Below the pieces are notes generated by a model that saw only the letters and a list, made by a program, of their open reading frames with translations, did not search any database and was not told where the DNA came from. A DNA stretch of 64,000 bases. Origin: Bacillota bacterium (GTDB lineage Bacteria > Bacillota > Clostridia > Lachnospirales > Lachnospiraceae). This document shows positions 7,130-16,244 of the stretch, piece after piece. A program made the translations under genes and the position numbers. The stretch covers positions 916,112 through 980,111 of the forward strand of contig JAEWQV010000010.1 of the NCBI GenBank assembly GCA_023399055.1. The letters are read 5' to 3'. The first letter of the stretch is position 1. Each line of letters starts with the position of its first letter.

Positions 7130-9142
7130 CTATTTTGTTGTAAAAAACTTTTCTGCAAAAGGACCTGCAATAGGATACAATCCACATGAGTTCCCAAAAT
7201 AATCCTCGTTAAATACAATGGATGTTCCATCTGGATTTTCATATTTTTGCTCTGGTTCAAAAGCCATTCCTAATGTTTCTGTTGATATTAATGTAGTAGC
7301 CTTTAACTTTTGCACATAATCACCCAGATTTGTTTTGATAGAATATTTTCCATTTCTTTCTTCAACTGAAACTGTAATTGTATGCTCATTATCAATAACC
7401 GCATTTTCCTTTGACATAGGTTTCGCGCCATTAAAATAAACATTACCTTCTGCCCATACTGGAAGCGGATTATAGTAGCGATCACTAGGTGCTGAACCCA
7501 TACCACAATCTCCTTCAAACTGCTTCTCGTATTCTTCCCAGGTCGGATAATTCTCATATGGGAAAGTACCAGTAAACAGATTATTATCATCCCAGTCATT
7601 CTCACCCATAGAATCTACATACTTTTGTAATTCCATTCGAATTTTTTGCTGTATGAAAATATTATTATAGAATCTCATATCACCATGCAAAAATGACATA
7701 AAGCCTGCAATCATTGTCTGATGCGGAACATGATAAGGAGTATAGCGTGGTGAGATTTTAGTCATTGCTCCATTATTTACACCTCTTCCAATTGCTACCA
7801 TCGAACCTGCAATTAGATTATGCACAAATGCTACACCTTGTGTTGGAAGCTTTAAAGCTCGGTCTGATAAGAAAATATTACTATCTATTAATGTAGGTCC
7901 ATGAGATACTTCGATAAAGAGGTCTTCTCCTACTCCCATTATACCTACATCTGCAAAATTTTCATTCTTAGGTGTACAATTATCATGAAACAAATTTTTT
8001 GATACTCGAGTGCCTTGTGCTTGCCAATCAAGCCATAAACCTCTTGTGCAATGATGGATATGGTTTCGCCTAATGATTACATCTATAGCCGCGTGCATTT
8101 TGATTCCACCAATCTCAGCACCAGCTAGATTTTGTTTATTATTAATATGATGAATTTCATTATCCTCTATATTAGAGAAAACGCCACCCAAATGTCCTAC
8201 AATACCTGTCTGTCCGCAATCATGAATGTCACATCTTCTTACTATATGTGAGCCAATTTTATCCTTTGACCATCCTTCTCTTTGCGCTTGACAGATGTTC
8301 TCACGCTCTGTTTGAGTACCATCCTTAAATTTTAATTTAGACCACTTATTATCATTTTCTTTTTGCAAATATTTACCTAGGGAAATACCGGAGCATTTTG
8401 CCTCATAAACTTCGCAATCCTCAATGGTCCACCCTTTTGACCAATGCGGTCCTATCATACCCTCCTGCAGTGCTGTTGGTGGTGCCCATTGTGTTGCAGC
8501 TTGTCTTACTGTAAACCCAGAAAAAGTTATATATCCAATACCTTCTTCTTTTGGATAGAAACAATTTTTTCTAACGCTGATTTCTACATTTTCCTCATTA
8601 GGATTTTTATCTTGAAAGTTAGCATACAAAATAGTTTCATTTTTCTCAGTGTCTTGAGTAGTATACCATGTGTAAACAGTAAAATCAGAATCCCATGAAC
8701 ACATATTTTTCCCAGGATTTAACACTTTATCCAACTCGGTCACTTCATACATGGACTTATTATTCAAAAAGACCTCTCCGGTATGTGCAATTATTGTTGC
8801 AACATACCAGTCCCCATAAACAAGGGTTGTATATGGATTATAATCTCCAAATAAAGCATTCGGAATTTGTGCTTTCCATACATTTCCCTCATGAAGTTCC
8901 CAATTTTTAACTTCCTCGGCACCAGTAATAATTGCAGCTTTTTTCTCCTCGGCACGATAAATAATTCTGTTGTCTACAGTTCCACTATTGATAGGATTAA
9001 CATTTTCTCTGTAAATACCTGGCGCTACGATAACCTCATCTCCAGGTACTGCAATATTTGCTGCATCCTGTATTTTTCCAAAAGGATGCTCTTTACTTCC
9101 ATCTCCACCATTAAATGATTTTGAATCTACATAATACTTCAT
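7130..9142 (-). CDS. Right-handed parallel beta-helix protein, probable polysaccharide-active enzyme
   Basis: This 670-residue protein begins MKYYVDSKSFNGGDGSKEHP and continues with VPGDEVIVAPGIYREN, the DUF1565/pectate-lyase-like opening of right-handed beta-helix proteins. Asn/His-rich coils such as IVRRCDIHDCGQTGIVGH and VIIRRNHIHHCTRGLWLD (about 300-370) form the helix. A C-terminal beta part follows. There is no signal peptide, so it acts in the cytoplasm, unlike secreted pectate lyases. The ATG at 9142 has AAAGGATGG about 13 bases upstream, a weak spacing. The adjoining GH51 remnant suggests arabinoxylan or arabinan side-chain degradation, but hydrolase, lyase and epimerase functions all occur on this fold. 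The exact reaction is unknown. Confidence 0.75.
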   Translation of the reverse strand: MKYYVDSKSFNGGDGSKEHPFGKIQDAANIAVPGDEVIVAPGIYRENVNPINSGTVDNRIIYRAEEKKAAIITGAEEVKNWELHEGNVWKAQIPNALFGDYNPYTTLVYGDWYVATIIAHTGEVFLNNKSMYEVTELDKVLNPGKNMCSWDSDFTVYTWYTTQDTEKNETILYANFQDKNPNEENVEISVRKNCFYPKEEGIGYITFSGFTVRQAATQWAPPTALQEGMIGPHWSKGWTIEDCEVYEAKCSGISLGKYLQKENDNKWSKLKFKDGTQTERENICQAQREGWSKDKIGSHIVRRCDIHDCGQTGIVGHLGGVFSNIEDNEIHHINNKQNLAGAEIGGIKMHAAIDVIIRRNHIHHCTRGLWLDWQAQGTRVSKNLFHDNCTPKNENFADVGIMGVGEDLFIEVSHGPTLIDSNIFLSDRALKLPTQGVAFVHNLIAGSMVAIGRGVNNGAMTKISPRYTPYHVPHQTMIAGFMSFLHGDMRFYNNIFIQQKIRMELQKYVDSMGENDWDDNNLFTGTFPYENYPTWEEYEKQFEGDCGMGSAPSDRYYNPLPVWAEGNVYFNGAKPMSKENAVIDNEHTITVSVEERNGKYSIKTNLGDYVQKLKATTLISTETLGMAFEPEQKYENPDGTSIVFNEDYFGNSCGLYPIAGPFAEKFFTTK

Positions 9143-9504
9143 ATTACTGATTCCATCCTTTCATTTCGCATGATTTCTATTTCTAACTTATATTTTATAG
9201 ATTCCAATTATATCCATTATGATAGCTAAATGAAAAAACAACAAAGTAATTTATTCGTTCGAATCTCTGAAAGTGCCTAAAATAAGGCATTACAGTAAAA
9301 TTATATCAGAGAATCAGATGAAGCTTGATATTTCAGCAAGTTAAAAAAAGCAGTTATCGTTCACGATTAATAATAATTATAGTATAAAGAAATATCATTA
9401 TGCTTATATTTCTAATAAGTATTGTATATTATTACCTTTCAATAATCAATTACTAATAATACAGCATATTAAGGTAGTAATTATTTACTTAATTAGTATA
9501 TTTT

Positions 9505-9650
9505 AAAAGCACCCTATCACTTTTTTATGATAGGGTGCTCTGTATTCTTCGCAGTGTTTTCACTACAGTCTAACCTAAGTCAAACCATCAAAACATTGAA
9601 ATATCAATATTATTTATTGTTAAGAACTGCCTATGCTCAAGCAGCACAAG
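9505..9650 (-). repeat. Degenerate duplicate of the ppdK 3' end and terminator (copy B)
   Basis: This stretch aligns over about 145 bases with 10887-11030, the real end of ppdK. Both contain the CACCCTA...TAGGGTG terminator, the block AGTCTAACCTAAGTC, a CATTGAAAT block and TTTATTGTTAAGA(A/G)CTGCCT(A/G)TGCT. Read minus, the last codons still spell AVLNNK-stop (ppdK: AALNNK-stop), but a CAG has become TAG just upstream, so it is not coding. Confidence 0.8.
9508..9539 (-). terminator. Strong stem-loop terminator in copy B
   Basis: AGCACCCTATCA (9508-9519) pairs perfectly with TGATAGGGTGCT (9528-9539), a 12-bp stem with an 8-base loop. Read minus it is followed by TTTAAAATAT. It lies downstream of the acetyltransferase gene and is a better stem than the original ppdK terminator. 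Confidence 0.8.
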
Positions 9651-9659
9651 CTGTATAAC

Positions 9660-9687
9660 GAAAGGCAGCCCATATGGACTGCCTTTC
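9660..9687. other. 28-bp near-perfect palindrome
   Basis: GAAAGGCAG (9660-9668) and CTGCCTTTC (9679-9687) flank CCATATGG, so the whole site is palindromic apart from one central mismatch pair. It separates the two degenerate ppdK tails and can form a hairpin on either strand. It could be a terminator or a recombination junction. Confidence 0.5.
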
Positions 9688-9695
9688 TGTATTTG

Positions 9696-9733
9696 AAATT
9701 ATTTATTATTTAATACTGCCTGTGCAGTCCTCA
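9696..9733 (-). repeat. Second degenerate ppdK 3' tail (copy C)
   Basis: Read minus this encodes R-TAQAVLNNK-stop, matching the PPDK C-terminus AAQAALNNK-stop. The DNA TTTATTATTTAATACTGCCTGTGC parallels TTTATTGTTAAGAGCTGCCTGTGC at the true end. It is shorter than copy B and has no terminator of its own. Confidence 0.65.
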
Positions 9734-9863
9734 ATGAAAACATAGTTATAAATTACGTCAGGATAACTGATAAAGCTTTCAGACTATATATTTCGGTGAA
9801 GTTTAACAGTAAAATATGAACTACTGATTACTAATTACTAAAAAGACGATAACTTCGTTAATT

Positions 9864-10685
9864 CTACCAGATTGGCCCGCCTAGCATAGCATCATTACAT
9901 CTATCACAATAGGGACTCTGACAATGTGTAATGTTAGGTACAGTAATTATTGCTTCCTTGCAAATATCAACCATTTCTCTTGCTGGGAAGTAACGCCATA
10001 TACTTTCTCCTACAGTAACTACTTTTTCAATAGGCTTCAGTAAATCCGAAAAATTATTAAAGCCATCCGAACAGCCTCCGGCTGAAACAAATGATGTTTT
10101 GCCATAAAGGTTATTTGCCCAGCGAATAAATGGTTTTCTGCCTGCTACTTGTTCTGAATAGTGTATTATAGTAGCACTATCCAAAGTTACACCCATTAAT
10201 AATATAACGCCATTTTGATTACATAATTCTTGCAGAGGGGCATAAACGTTTTCAATAGACTGATTTTTCACTAAATTATCTGCATTCTTTCCTATCGCTA
10301 CAAATGAATTTAGCGGATTATTTCCTCGTTTTCGAGTGGGCATATTTATTATAGCTTGTGGAATGGCTCCCATCTCTTCTTTTGTTATATCATTGCAGTC
10401 AGTTGTAAATATACTAGAAATGCGATATTCTTTGTTTTCAAAATACGAGTAATCTCCTGCACCATTTCGTTTTGGTCGCATGTCAGTAGGCGGGAAAACT
10501 TCAAACATGTCAGCAAAAGCTGGTACCAAAATTGTACAATCAGTATCTAAAAAAGCCTGAATAATTGTTTCAGCCCCTCCTTCTACATGTCCAAATGATT
10601 TTAGAGATGAATGTATACATACAGATTTATTAATTATTCCCAATTCTTTAATTGCATCAATTATATTATTTTTATCAATCATCAT
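9864..10685 (-). CDS. AAC(3)-family N-acetyltransferase (YokD-like)
   Basis: The protein has the antibiotic N-acetyltransferase fold of the AAC(3)/YokD family, which transfers acetyl from acetyl-CoA to amino groups. Family features are IHSSLKSFGHVEGGAETII near the N-terminus, LVPAFADMF, GNNPLNSFVAIGKNA, GVILLMGVTLDSATIIHYSEQ and a late RWAN segment. The ATG at 10685 has GGAGA 5 bases upstream and gives 273 residues, the family norm; the TTG 30 codons further upstream has no ribosome site. It sits alone between the real ppdK terminator and copies of that 3' region, as expected for an inserted gene. Chromosomal members often do not confer aminoglycoside resistance, so the substrate is unknown. 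Confidence 0.8.
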   Translation of the reverse strand: MMIDKNNIIDAIKELGIINKSVCIHSSLKSFGHVEGGAETIIQAFLDTDCTILVPAFADMFEVFPPTDMRPKRNGAGDYSYFENKEYRISSIFTTDCNDITKEEMGAIPQAIINMPTRKRGNNPLNSFVAIGKNADNLVKNQSIENVYAPLQELCNQNGVILLMGVTLDSATIIHYSEQVAGRKPFIRWANNLYGKTSFVSAGGCSDGFNNFSDLLKPIEKVVTVGESIWRYFPAREMVDICKEAIITVPNITHCQSPYCDRCNDAMLGGPIW

Positions 10686-10890
10686 ATATTTCTCCATATA
10701 ATATTGGTAATATTTATCTCGTGCATCTTTATTCAGAATGTGATTTAACCTCTGCCTATGTTTTTCACTTCTCAAGACTTTAGGCTTTTATTCTATTACA
10801 TGCTATTTTCTCATTTTACATTAATAATATCCAACTTACAAACAATATCTGCAAAAATTCATGAACTATTTACGTAAGGAATCACAAAAA

Positions 10891-10918
10891 CACCCTACCA
10901 TTTTTCAATGATAGGGTG
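10891..10918 (-). terminator. ppdK terminator, within repeat copy A (10887-11030)
   Basis: TGATAGGGTG pairs with CACCCTACCA with one wobble; read minus it is followed by TTTTTGTG. It lies about 75 bases beyond the ppdK stop. The surrounding segment 10887-11030 is the template of the degenerate copy at 9505-9650. Apart from this the gap 10686-10993 holds only the upstream region of the acetyltransferase gene. Confidence 0.75.
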
Positions 10919-10993
10919 CCATAAAATTTCTTCGCTATTATTCAATGAAGTCTAACCTAAGTCCGACCATCGAAAAACATTGAAATTTCAACA

Positions 10994-13615
10994 CTATTTA
11001 TTGTTAAGAGCTGCCTGTGCTGCTGCTAATCTAGCGATTGGCACACGGAAAGGAGAACAGGATACATAGTTCAAACCTACCTTGTGGCAGAATTCAACGG
11101 AGGAAGGATCTCCACCGTGCTCACCACAGATACCAAGCTTAATATTAGGTCTAGCTGCGCGGCCTTTTTCGGAAGCCATCTTAACTAACTGGCCAACACC
11201 TTCTTGATCAAGTCTTGCAAATGGATCTGACTCGAAGATTTTGGTCTTGTAGTAAGCATCTAAGAACTTACCAGCGTCATCACGGGAGAAACCGAATGTC
11301 ATCTGTGTTAAGTCGTTAGTACCGAAGGAGAAGAATTCAGCTTCTTCAGCAATTTCGTCAGCAAGTAAAGCTGCACGAGGAATCTCGATCATAGTACCGA
11401 TATGATATTCGATATCGGAGTTTAATTCTTTCTTAACTGCTTCTGCAGTCTCAACTACGATTTCCTTAACAAACTTTAACTCTCTCTTCTCGCCTACAAG
11501 AGGAATCATGATCTCAGGAACAATGTTAAAGCCTTTTTCGTTCTTAACTTCGATAGCTGCTTCCATAACTGCTCTGGTTTGCATTTTAGCAATTTCAGGG
11601 TAAGTTACAGCAAGACGGCAACCTCTGTGACCCATCATAGGGTTGAACTCGTGTAAGGAATCACAAACAGCCTTAACTTCTGCTACAGTAAGATCCATAT
11701 CTTTAGCTAATGCTGCGATATCGTCTTCGTTTGTAGGTACGAACTCATGTAGAGGAGGATCCAGGAATCTGATAGTAACTGGTCTACCTTCCATTACTTC
11801 GTAAAGACCCTTGAAGTCACCCTTCTGGAAAGGAATTAACTCACTAAGAGCTTCTTCTCTAGCTTCAACAGTCTTAGAAAGAATCATCTTTCTAATCTTG
11901 TGGATTCTATCGCCTTCAAAGAACATATGCTCTGTACGGCAAAGGCCGATACCTTCTGCACCAAACTTAATAGCGTTAGCTGCGTCAGCAGGTGTATCTG
12001 CATTTGTTCTTACTTTTAATGTTCTGATTTCATCAGCCCATGTCATAATTCTATCAAAGTTACCACTGATGGAAGCTTCTACAGTAGGGATATCTCCGAT
12101 GTAGATGTTACCTGTGGAACCGTCTAAGGAGATGTAATCTCCTTCTTTAACAGTGTTACCAGCTAAGGTGAAGAATTTCTCTTCTTCATTGATGTTGATT
12201 TCACCACAACCAGATACACAAGCAGTACCCATACCACGAGCAACAACAGCTGCGTGAGAAGTCATACCACCACGAACGGTTAAGATACCTTCAGCTGCAT
12301 GCATACCTTCGATATCTTCTGGAGAAGTCTCAAGACGAACAAGGATAACTCTTTCGCCTTTTTCATGATTGTTCTTAGCATCTTCTGCTGTAAAGTATAC
12401 TTTACCAGCTGCTGCACCAGGAGATGCAGGAAGTGCATTACCAGCAGGCTTAGCTTCTGCTAATTTTTTAGGATCAAAGGTAGGATGTAATAACTGATCT
12501 AAGGATTTTGCTTCAATTCTCTTGATTGCATCTTCCTTTGTGATTTTACCTTCATCAACTAAATCGCAAGCGATCTGAAGAGCAGCAGGAGCTGTTCTCT
12601 TACCGTTACGTGTCTGTAAGAAGTAAAGTTTCTTATCTTCAATAGTGAATTCCATGTCCTGCATATCTCTGTAGTGATTCTCTAACAGAGTAGCAATTCT
12701 CATGAACTCAGCATATGCTTCTGGCATGTCCTGCTCAAGTCTGGAGATAGGAAGTGGAGTTCTGATACCGGCAACAACGTCTTCACCCTGAGCATTGATC
12801 AGGTATTCACCATAGATCTTAGCTTCACCAGTGGAAGGGTTACGAGTAAATGCTACACCAGTACCTGATGTATCGCCCATGTTACCAAATACCATTGCCT
12901 GAATGTTAACTGCAGTACCCCAATCGCCAGGGATATCATTCATTCTTCTATAGTAAATAGCACGAGGATTGTCCCAGGAACGGAATACAGCAGTAATCGC
13001 TTCGATTAACTGATCTGCAGGGTTCTGAGGGAAATCTGTACCTTTTTCAGCTTTGTATAAAGCTTTGAAACCAGCGATAACTTCTTTTAAATCATCCGCT
13101 GTAAGATCGGTATCATAATGAACACCTTTCTTCTCTTTGATTTCATCTAATACTCTTTCGAATTTAGATTTGCTAACTTCCATAACAACGTCAGAGAACA
13201 TTTGGATAAATCTTCTGTAAGAGTCATATGCAAATCTAGCATTGCCAGCTTTCTTAGCAAAACCTTCAACAGCTGCATCAGTTAAACCTAAGTTAAGAAT
13301 TGTATCCATCATACCAGGCATGGATGCTCTAGCACCGGAACGAACTGATACAAGTAAAGGATTCTCTGTATCACCGAATTTTTTGCCCTGCTCTTCCTCA
13401 AGAATTGCTAAAGATGCAAAAATCTGGCTTCTGATTTCGTCTGTGATCTTCTTACCGCTATTGTAGTAGTCTGTACAAGCTTCTGTCGTTACTATAAAAC
13501 CTTGAGGAATCGGAAGACCTAAGTTAGTCATTTCTGCTAAGTTAGCGCCTTTACCGCCGAGAAGGTTCTTCATATCTGCCTTACCTTCTTTGAACAAATA
13601 TACCCATTTTGCCAT
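10994..13615 (-). CDS. ppdK: Pyruvate, phosphate dikinase
   Basis: This 873-residue enzyme interconverts PEP + AMP + PPi and pyruvate + ATP + Pi in the cytoplasm. It has an N-terminal ATP-grasp domain with GGKGANLAEM (about 21), a central swivelling phosphohistidine domain with GGMTSHAAVVARG (His about 454), and a C-terminal PEP/pyruvate barrel with GICGEHGGDP (Cys about 830). These positions match the well-studied Clostridium symbiosum enzyme (His455, Cys831). The ATG at 13615 has AGGAGGG upstream. Anaerobic clostridia use it for PPi-dependent glycolysis or gluconeogenesis. It is monocistronic, with a long hairpin-rich leader and its own terminator. No adjacent PPDK regulatory kinase gene is seen. 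Confidence 0.97.
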   Translation of the reverse strand: MAKWVYLFKEGKADMKNLLGGKGANLAEMTNLGLPIPQGFIVTTEACTDYYNSGKKITDEIRSQIFASLAILEEEQGKKFGDTENPLLVSVRSGARASMPGMMDTILNLGLTDAAVEGFAKKAGNARFAYDSYRRFIQMFSDVVMEVSKSKFERVLDEIKEKKGVHYDTDLTADDLKEVIAGFKALYKAEKGTDFPQNPADQLIEAITAVFRSWDNPRAIYYRRMNDIPGDWGTAVNIQAMVFGNMGDTSGTGVAFTRNPSTGEAKIYGEYLINAQGEDVVAGIRTPLPISRLEQDMPEAYAEFMRIATLLENHYRDMQDMEFTIEDKKLYFLQTRNGKRTAPAALQIACDLVDEGKITKEDAIKRIEAKSLDQLLHPTFDPKKLAEAKPAGNALPASPGAAAGKVYFTAEDAKNNHEKGERVILVRLETSPEDIEGMHAAEGILTVRGGMTSHAAVVARGMGTACVSGCGEININEEEKFFTLAGNTVKEGDYISLDGSTGNIYIGDIPTVEASISGNFDRIMTWADEIRTLKVRTNADTPADAANAIKFGAEGIGLCRTEHMFFEGDRIHKIRKMILSKTVEAREEALSELIPFQKGDFKGLYEVMEGRPVTIRFLDPPLHEFVPTNEDDIAALAKDMDLTVAEVKAVCDSLHEFNPMMGHRGCRLAVTYPEIAKMQTRAVMEAAIEVKNEKGFNIVPEIMIPLVGEKRELKFVKEIVVETAEAVKKELNSDIEYHIGTMIEIPRAALLADEIAEEAEFFSFGTNDLTQMTFGFSRDDAGKFLDAYYKTKIFESDPFARLDQEGVGQLVKMASEKGRAARPNIKLGICGEHGGDPSSVEFCHKVGLNYVSCSPFRVPIARLAAAQAALNNK

Positions 13616-13679
13616 TTTGTAAGTGCCCTCCTAAAATAATTTATATTTTACAATTTGTAATAGCTTCACCCTTGATTGG

Positions 13680-13723
13680 GATGTCGAAAGTATTCTGTGA
13701 CTCCACAAGACACTTTCGGCATC
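13680..13723. other. Long hairpin in the ppdK leader region
   Basis: Bases 13680-13699 pair with 13704-13723 (16 of 20 Watson-Crick, the rest wobble or mismatch) across a 4-base loop. It lies 65-108 bases upstream of the ppdK start, so it may be in the 5' untranslated RNA. No known riboswitch pattern was recognised. Confidence 0.5.
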
Positions 13724-13743
13724 CAAATCATGACAATATACTA

Positions 13744-13778
13744 CGCAAACATAACGAAAATACTTCATTATGTTTGCG
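13744..13778 (+). terminator. Hairpin with T-tract on the plus strand upstream of ppdK
   Basis: CGCAAACATAA (13744-13754) pairs perfectly with TTATGTTTGCG (13768-13778), followed on the plus strand by CACTTTTTTATC. No plus-strand gene ends here, so it may act as a structural element of the ppdK leader, or stop antisense transcription. The rest of 13780-13981 holds small inverted repeats (for example GGCTTTT...AAAAGCC near 13833) but no gene. Confidence 0.4.
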
Positions 13779-13981
13779 CACTTTTTTATCATTCAAAGGA
13801 TAAAGTTCATATACAAATTATAACTCGTTTTAGGCTTTTCTAATCGCTAAAAGCCAATGGTAATATTAAGCGAATGTACTCAAAAATCTTCTAAAATTTA
13901 GTACTTGAAGAGATTTCTGGAGGAATCCGCTTACCGTGCACATTATATCATAGATACTAAGGAATAGGAAAGTGTTTTTTT

Positions 13982-15370
13982 CTAAAATTTTAATTTATTC
14001 TCAAAATATACCTTGAGATCTTCAATTTTAATTCTTTCCTGCTGCATTGTATCTCTGTCACGTACAGTTACTGCGCCATCTGTCTCAGACTCAAAATCAT
14101 AAGTAATACAGAATGGTGTACCAATCTCATCCTGTCTACGATAACGCTTACCAATGTTACCTCTATCATCAAATTCACAGTTATAAGTTTTGCAAAGTTC
14201 TGTAAAGATTTTCTCTGCAGGCTCGGATAATTTCTTGGATAAAGGAAGAACACCAACCTTAACCGGTGCTAATGCAGGATGGAAACGAAGTACCGTACGT
14301 ACATCACCTTCTTCAATCTGCTCTTCATCATATGCTGCACAGAGGAAGGCAAGTGCAACACGATCAGCACCAAGAGATGGCTCAATTACATAAGGAATAT
14401 ATCTTTCCTTTTTCTCATCATCGAAATAGCTCATATCTTCTTTGGATACTGTCTGATGCTGTGTTAAATCGTAGTTAGTACGATCTGCAATACCCCACAA
14501 CTCGCCCCATCCAAATGGGAACAAGAACTCAATATCAGTAGTAGCTTTACTATAGAAAGAAAGTTCTTCTGCATCATGATCTCTAACTCTCATCTCTTCC
14601 TCTTTCATGCCAAGAGCTTTTAACCAATCGATACAGAACTGTCTCCAATATGCGAACCATTCTAAATCCGTATCTGGCTCACAGAAGAATTCCAATTCCA
14701 TCTGCTCAAATTCTCTGGTACGGAAGGTGAAGTTACCAGGTGTAATCTCATTACGGAAGGACTTACCGATCTGACCTATACCAAATGGAATTTTCTTACG
14801 AGAAGTTCTTTGCACATTCTTGAAGTTAACAAAGATACCCTGCGCTGTCTCTGGTCTAAGATAAACCACATTCTTTGCATCCTCGGTAACTCCCTGGAAG
14901 GTCTTGAACATAAGGTTAAACTGACGAATATCAGTAAAGTTATGTTTACCACAGGTAGGGCAATTAATGCTATGTTCTTCAATGTATTTCTTCATATCTT
15001 CATGAGACCAGGCATCTACAGAACCTTCTACCGTAATACCTTTTTCCATGTTATAATCTTCAATAATCTTATCAGCGCGAAAACGCTCATGACATTCCTT
15101 ACAATCCATTAAAGGATCGGAGAAACCACCAAGATGACCAGATGCCACCCAAGTCTGTGGATTCATAAGGATTGCACAGTCAACACCAACATTATAAGGA
15201 TTCTCCTGTATGAATTTGGACCACCAAGCTTTTTTTACATTATTCTTAAGCTCAACACCAAGATTACCATAATCCCAGGTATTTGCTAATCCACCATAAA
15301 TCTCTGAGCCTGGATACACAAATCCTCTTGCCTTTGCCAGTGCAACAATTTTCTCCATCGTCTTTTCCAT
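13982..15370 (-). CDS. glyS: Glycyl-tRNA synthetase, single-chain class II type
   Basis: This is the alpha2-type glycine-tRNA ligase of 462 residues that charges tRNA-Gly. It opens MEKTMEKIVALAKARGFVYP; the class II motifs are visible, including motif 2 around GQIGKSFRNEITP and motif 3 in the EPSLGADRVALAF stretch. A zinc-binding cysteine set (CKECHERF and CPTCGKHNF) lies in the insertion. The ATG at 15370 follows GAGG spaced 8 bases; an upstream in-frame start at 15421 would add 17 atypical residues. It follows the small lipoprotein gene by 63 bases and is probably co-transcribed. No T-box leader is visible in that gap. Confidence 0.96.
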   Translation of the reverse strand: MEKTMEKIVALAKARGFVYPGSEIYGGLANTWDYGNLGVELKNNVKKAWWSKFIQENPYNVGVDCAILMNPQTWVASGHLGGFSDPLMDCKECHERFRADKIIEDYNMEKGITVEGSVDAWSHEDMKKYIEEHSINCPTCGKHNFTDIRQFNLMFKTFQGVTEDAKNVVYLRPETAQGIFVNFKNVQRTSRKKIPFGIGQIGKSFRNEITPGNFTFRTREFEQMELEFFCEPDTDLEWFAYWRQFCIDWLKALGMKEEEMRVRDHDAEELSFYSKATTDIEFLFPFGWGELWGIADRTNYDLTQHQTVSKEDMSYFDDEKKERYIPYVIEPSLGADRVALAFLCAAYDEEQIEEGDVRTVLRFHPALAPVKVGVLPLSKKLSEPAEKIFTELCKTYNCEFDDRGNIGKRYRRQDEIGTPFCITYDFESETDGAVTVRDRDTMQQERIKIEDLKVYFENKLKF

Positions 15371-15433
15371 ACATTCATCCTCGCATTTAATTTTAATATT
15401 ATCAATAGGATTTGAAACCAATCCTATTAGCTG

Positions 15434-16030
15434 CTATTTAAAAACAATAATTGTTAATCCTTCGGCGGCTGCCTGCACTCTGTTATCCTTAAGTAAAGTA
15501 GCTCCATTGGAATAATACTTCACCTTTCCTTCTACTACGATTTCATAGGGCTCGTACAATATAAGAACTTTATAATCTTCATTTAGAATAACTTCTTCGG
15601 TACTTGCGAGATCTTCGTTCTTTGCACTTATAAGAGTTGTCGGCAATTCTAATGCCACATCCTTTAAACCACCATTAAAATAAGCTGCTGGAACTTCATT
15701 GAAGGTTGAATATGCACGCATACCATTATAAGATAGTAACATTGCCGCTTTCGACTCATTAACTACAATTTCATCTATAGTGATTTTATCATCACTATTC
15801 TTTGCGTTATATTCCTCTGTCTCCGTTTTCACAAAAGCCTCCAGCTCGTCCTTCTGGTAGTAAGCTTTGTCAAAGGTCTCAACAGTCGCAACTTTCAATT
15901 CACCATTTTTCATTGCTAAAAATGTATTTTGAGATATCTCATTCACATCGATATTCAGGTCATCCTTCGTGCATCCGACCGTTCCTAATATTAGAAATAG
16001 GACAAGTGCAACTAGACTAATTTTTTTCAT
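15434..16030 (-). CDS. Small lipoprotein of unknown function
   Basis: This 198-residue protein starts MKKISLVALVLFLILGTVGCTKDD, a lipoprotein signal ending GTVGC (Cys about 20). The mature part is acidic and rich in beta-prone segments, with no catalytic motif I can name. The ATG at 16030 has GGAGG upstream. It lies between recO and glyS in the same direction. It probably sits on the outer face of the membrane. Its role is unknown. Confidence 0.8.
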   Translation of the reverse strand: MKKISLVALVLFLILGTVGCTKDDLNIDVNEISQNTFLAMKNGELKVATVETFDKAYYQKDELEAFVKTETEEYNAKNSDDKITIDEIVVNESKAAMLLSYNGMRAYSTFNEVPAAYFNGGLKDVALELPTTLISAKNEDLASTEEVILNEDYKVLILYEPYEIVVEGKVKYYSNGATLLKDNRVQAAAEGLTIIVFK

Positions 16031-16127
16031 CCCAATCCTCCATCAACCGCTTTGCGGCGGTAATTTTGTGTTGCAAAGACGTTCATATCATTTTACCCTT
16101 AAAATCCAATAATTTCAATCACTTTTT

Positions 16128-16206
16128 ATAACAGTTTAGCCCTGCAAGTTTATAATACAATAGGAAGGCGAAAGTTTACTTTCGCAGGTATATTGTATCA
16201 GTAAAA
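16128..16206. repeat. Family-2 palindromic repeat, short copy
   Basis: It opens with TATAACAGTTTAGCCCTGCAAG followed by a TTTATAATACAATA block, shared with 21659-21780 and 40253-40300. Inside, ATACAATA pairs with TATTGTAT and GCGAAAGT with ACTTTCGC, giving a tall hairpin. It lies between recO and the lipoprotein gene. Confidence 0.6.
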
Positions 16207-16244
16207 GTTTCTTACGGTAGCATATCGTATCAAGACTTATATAT

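Noticed and set aside
6859..7260. A continuous 133-codon minus-strand reading frame
   Set aside because: Its first part is the wrong frame of the beta-helix gene, and the rest joins two unrelated protein fragments; it is annotated as remnants instead.
15371..15433. A T-box leader before the glycyl-tRNA synthetase gene
   Set aside because: The gap is only 63 bases and lacks the conserved T-box sequence and specifier loop.
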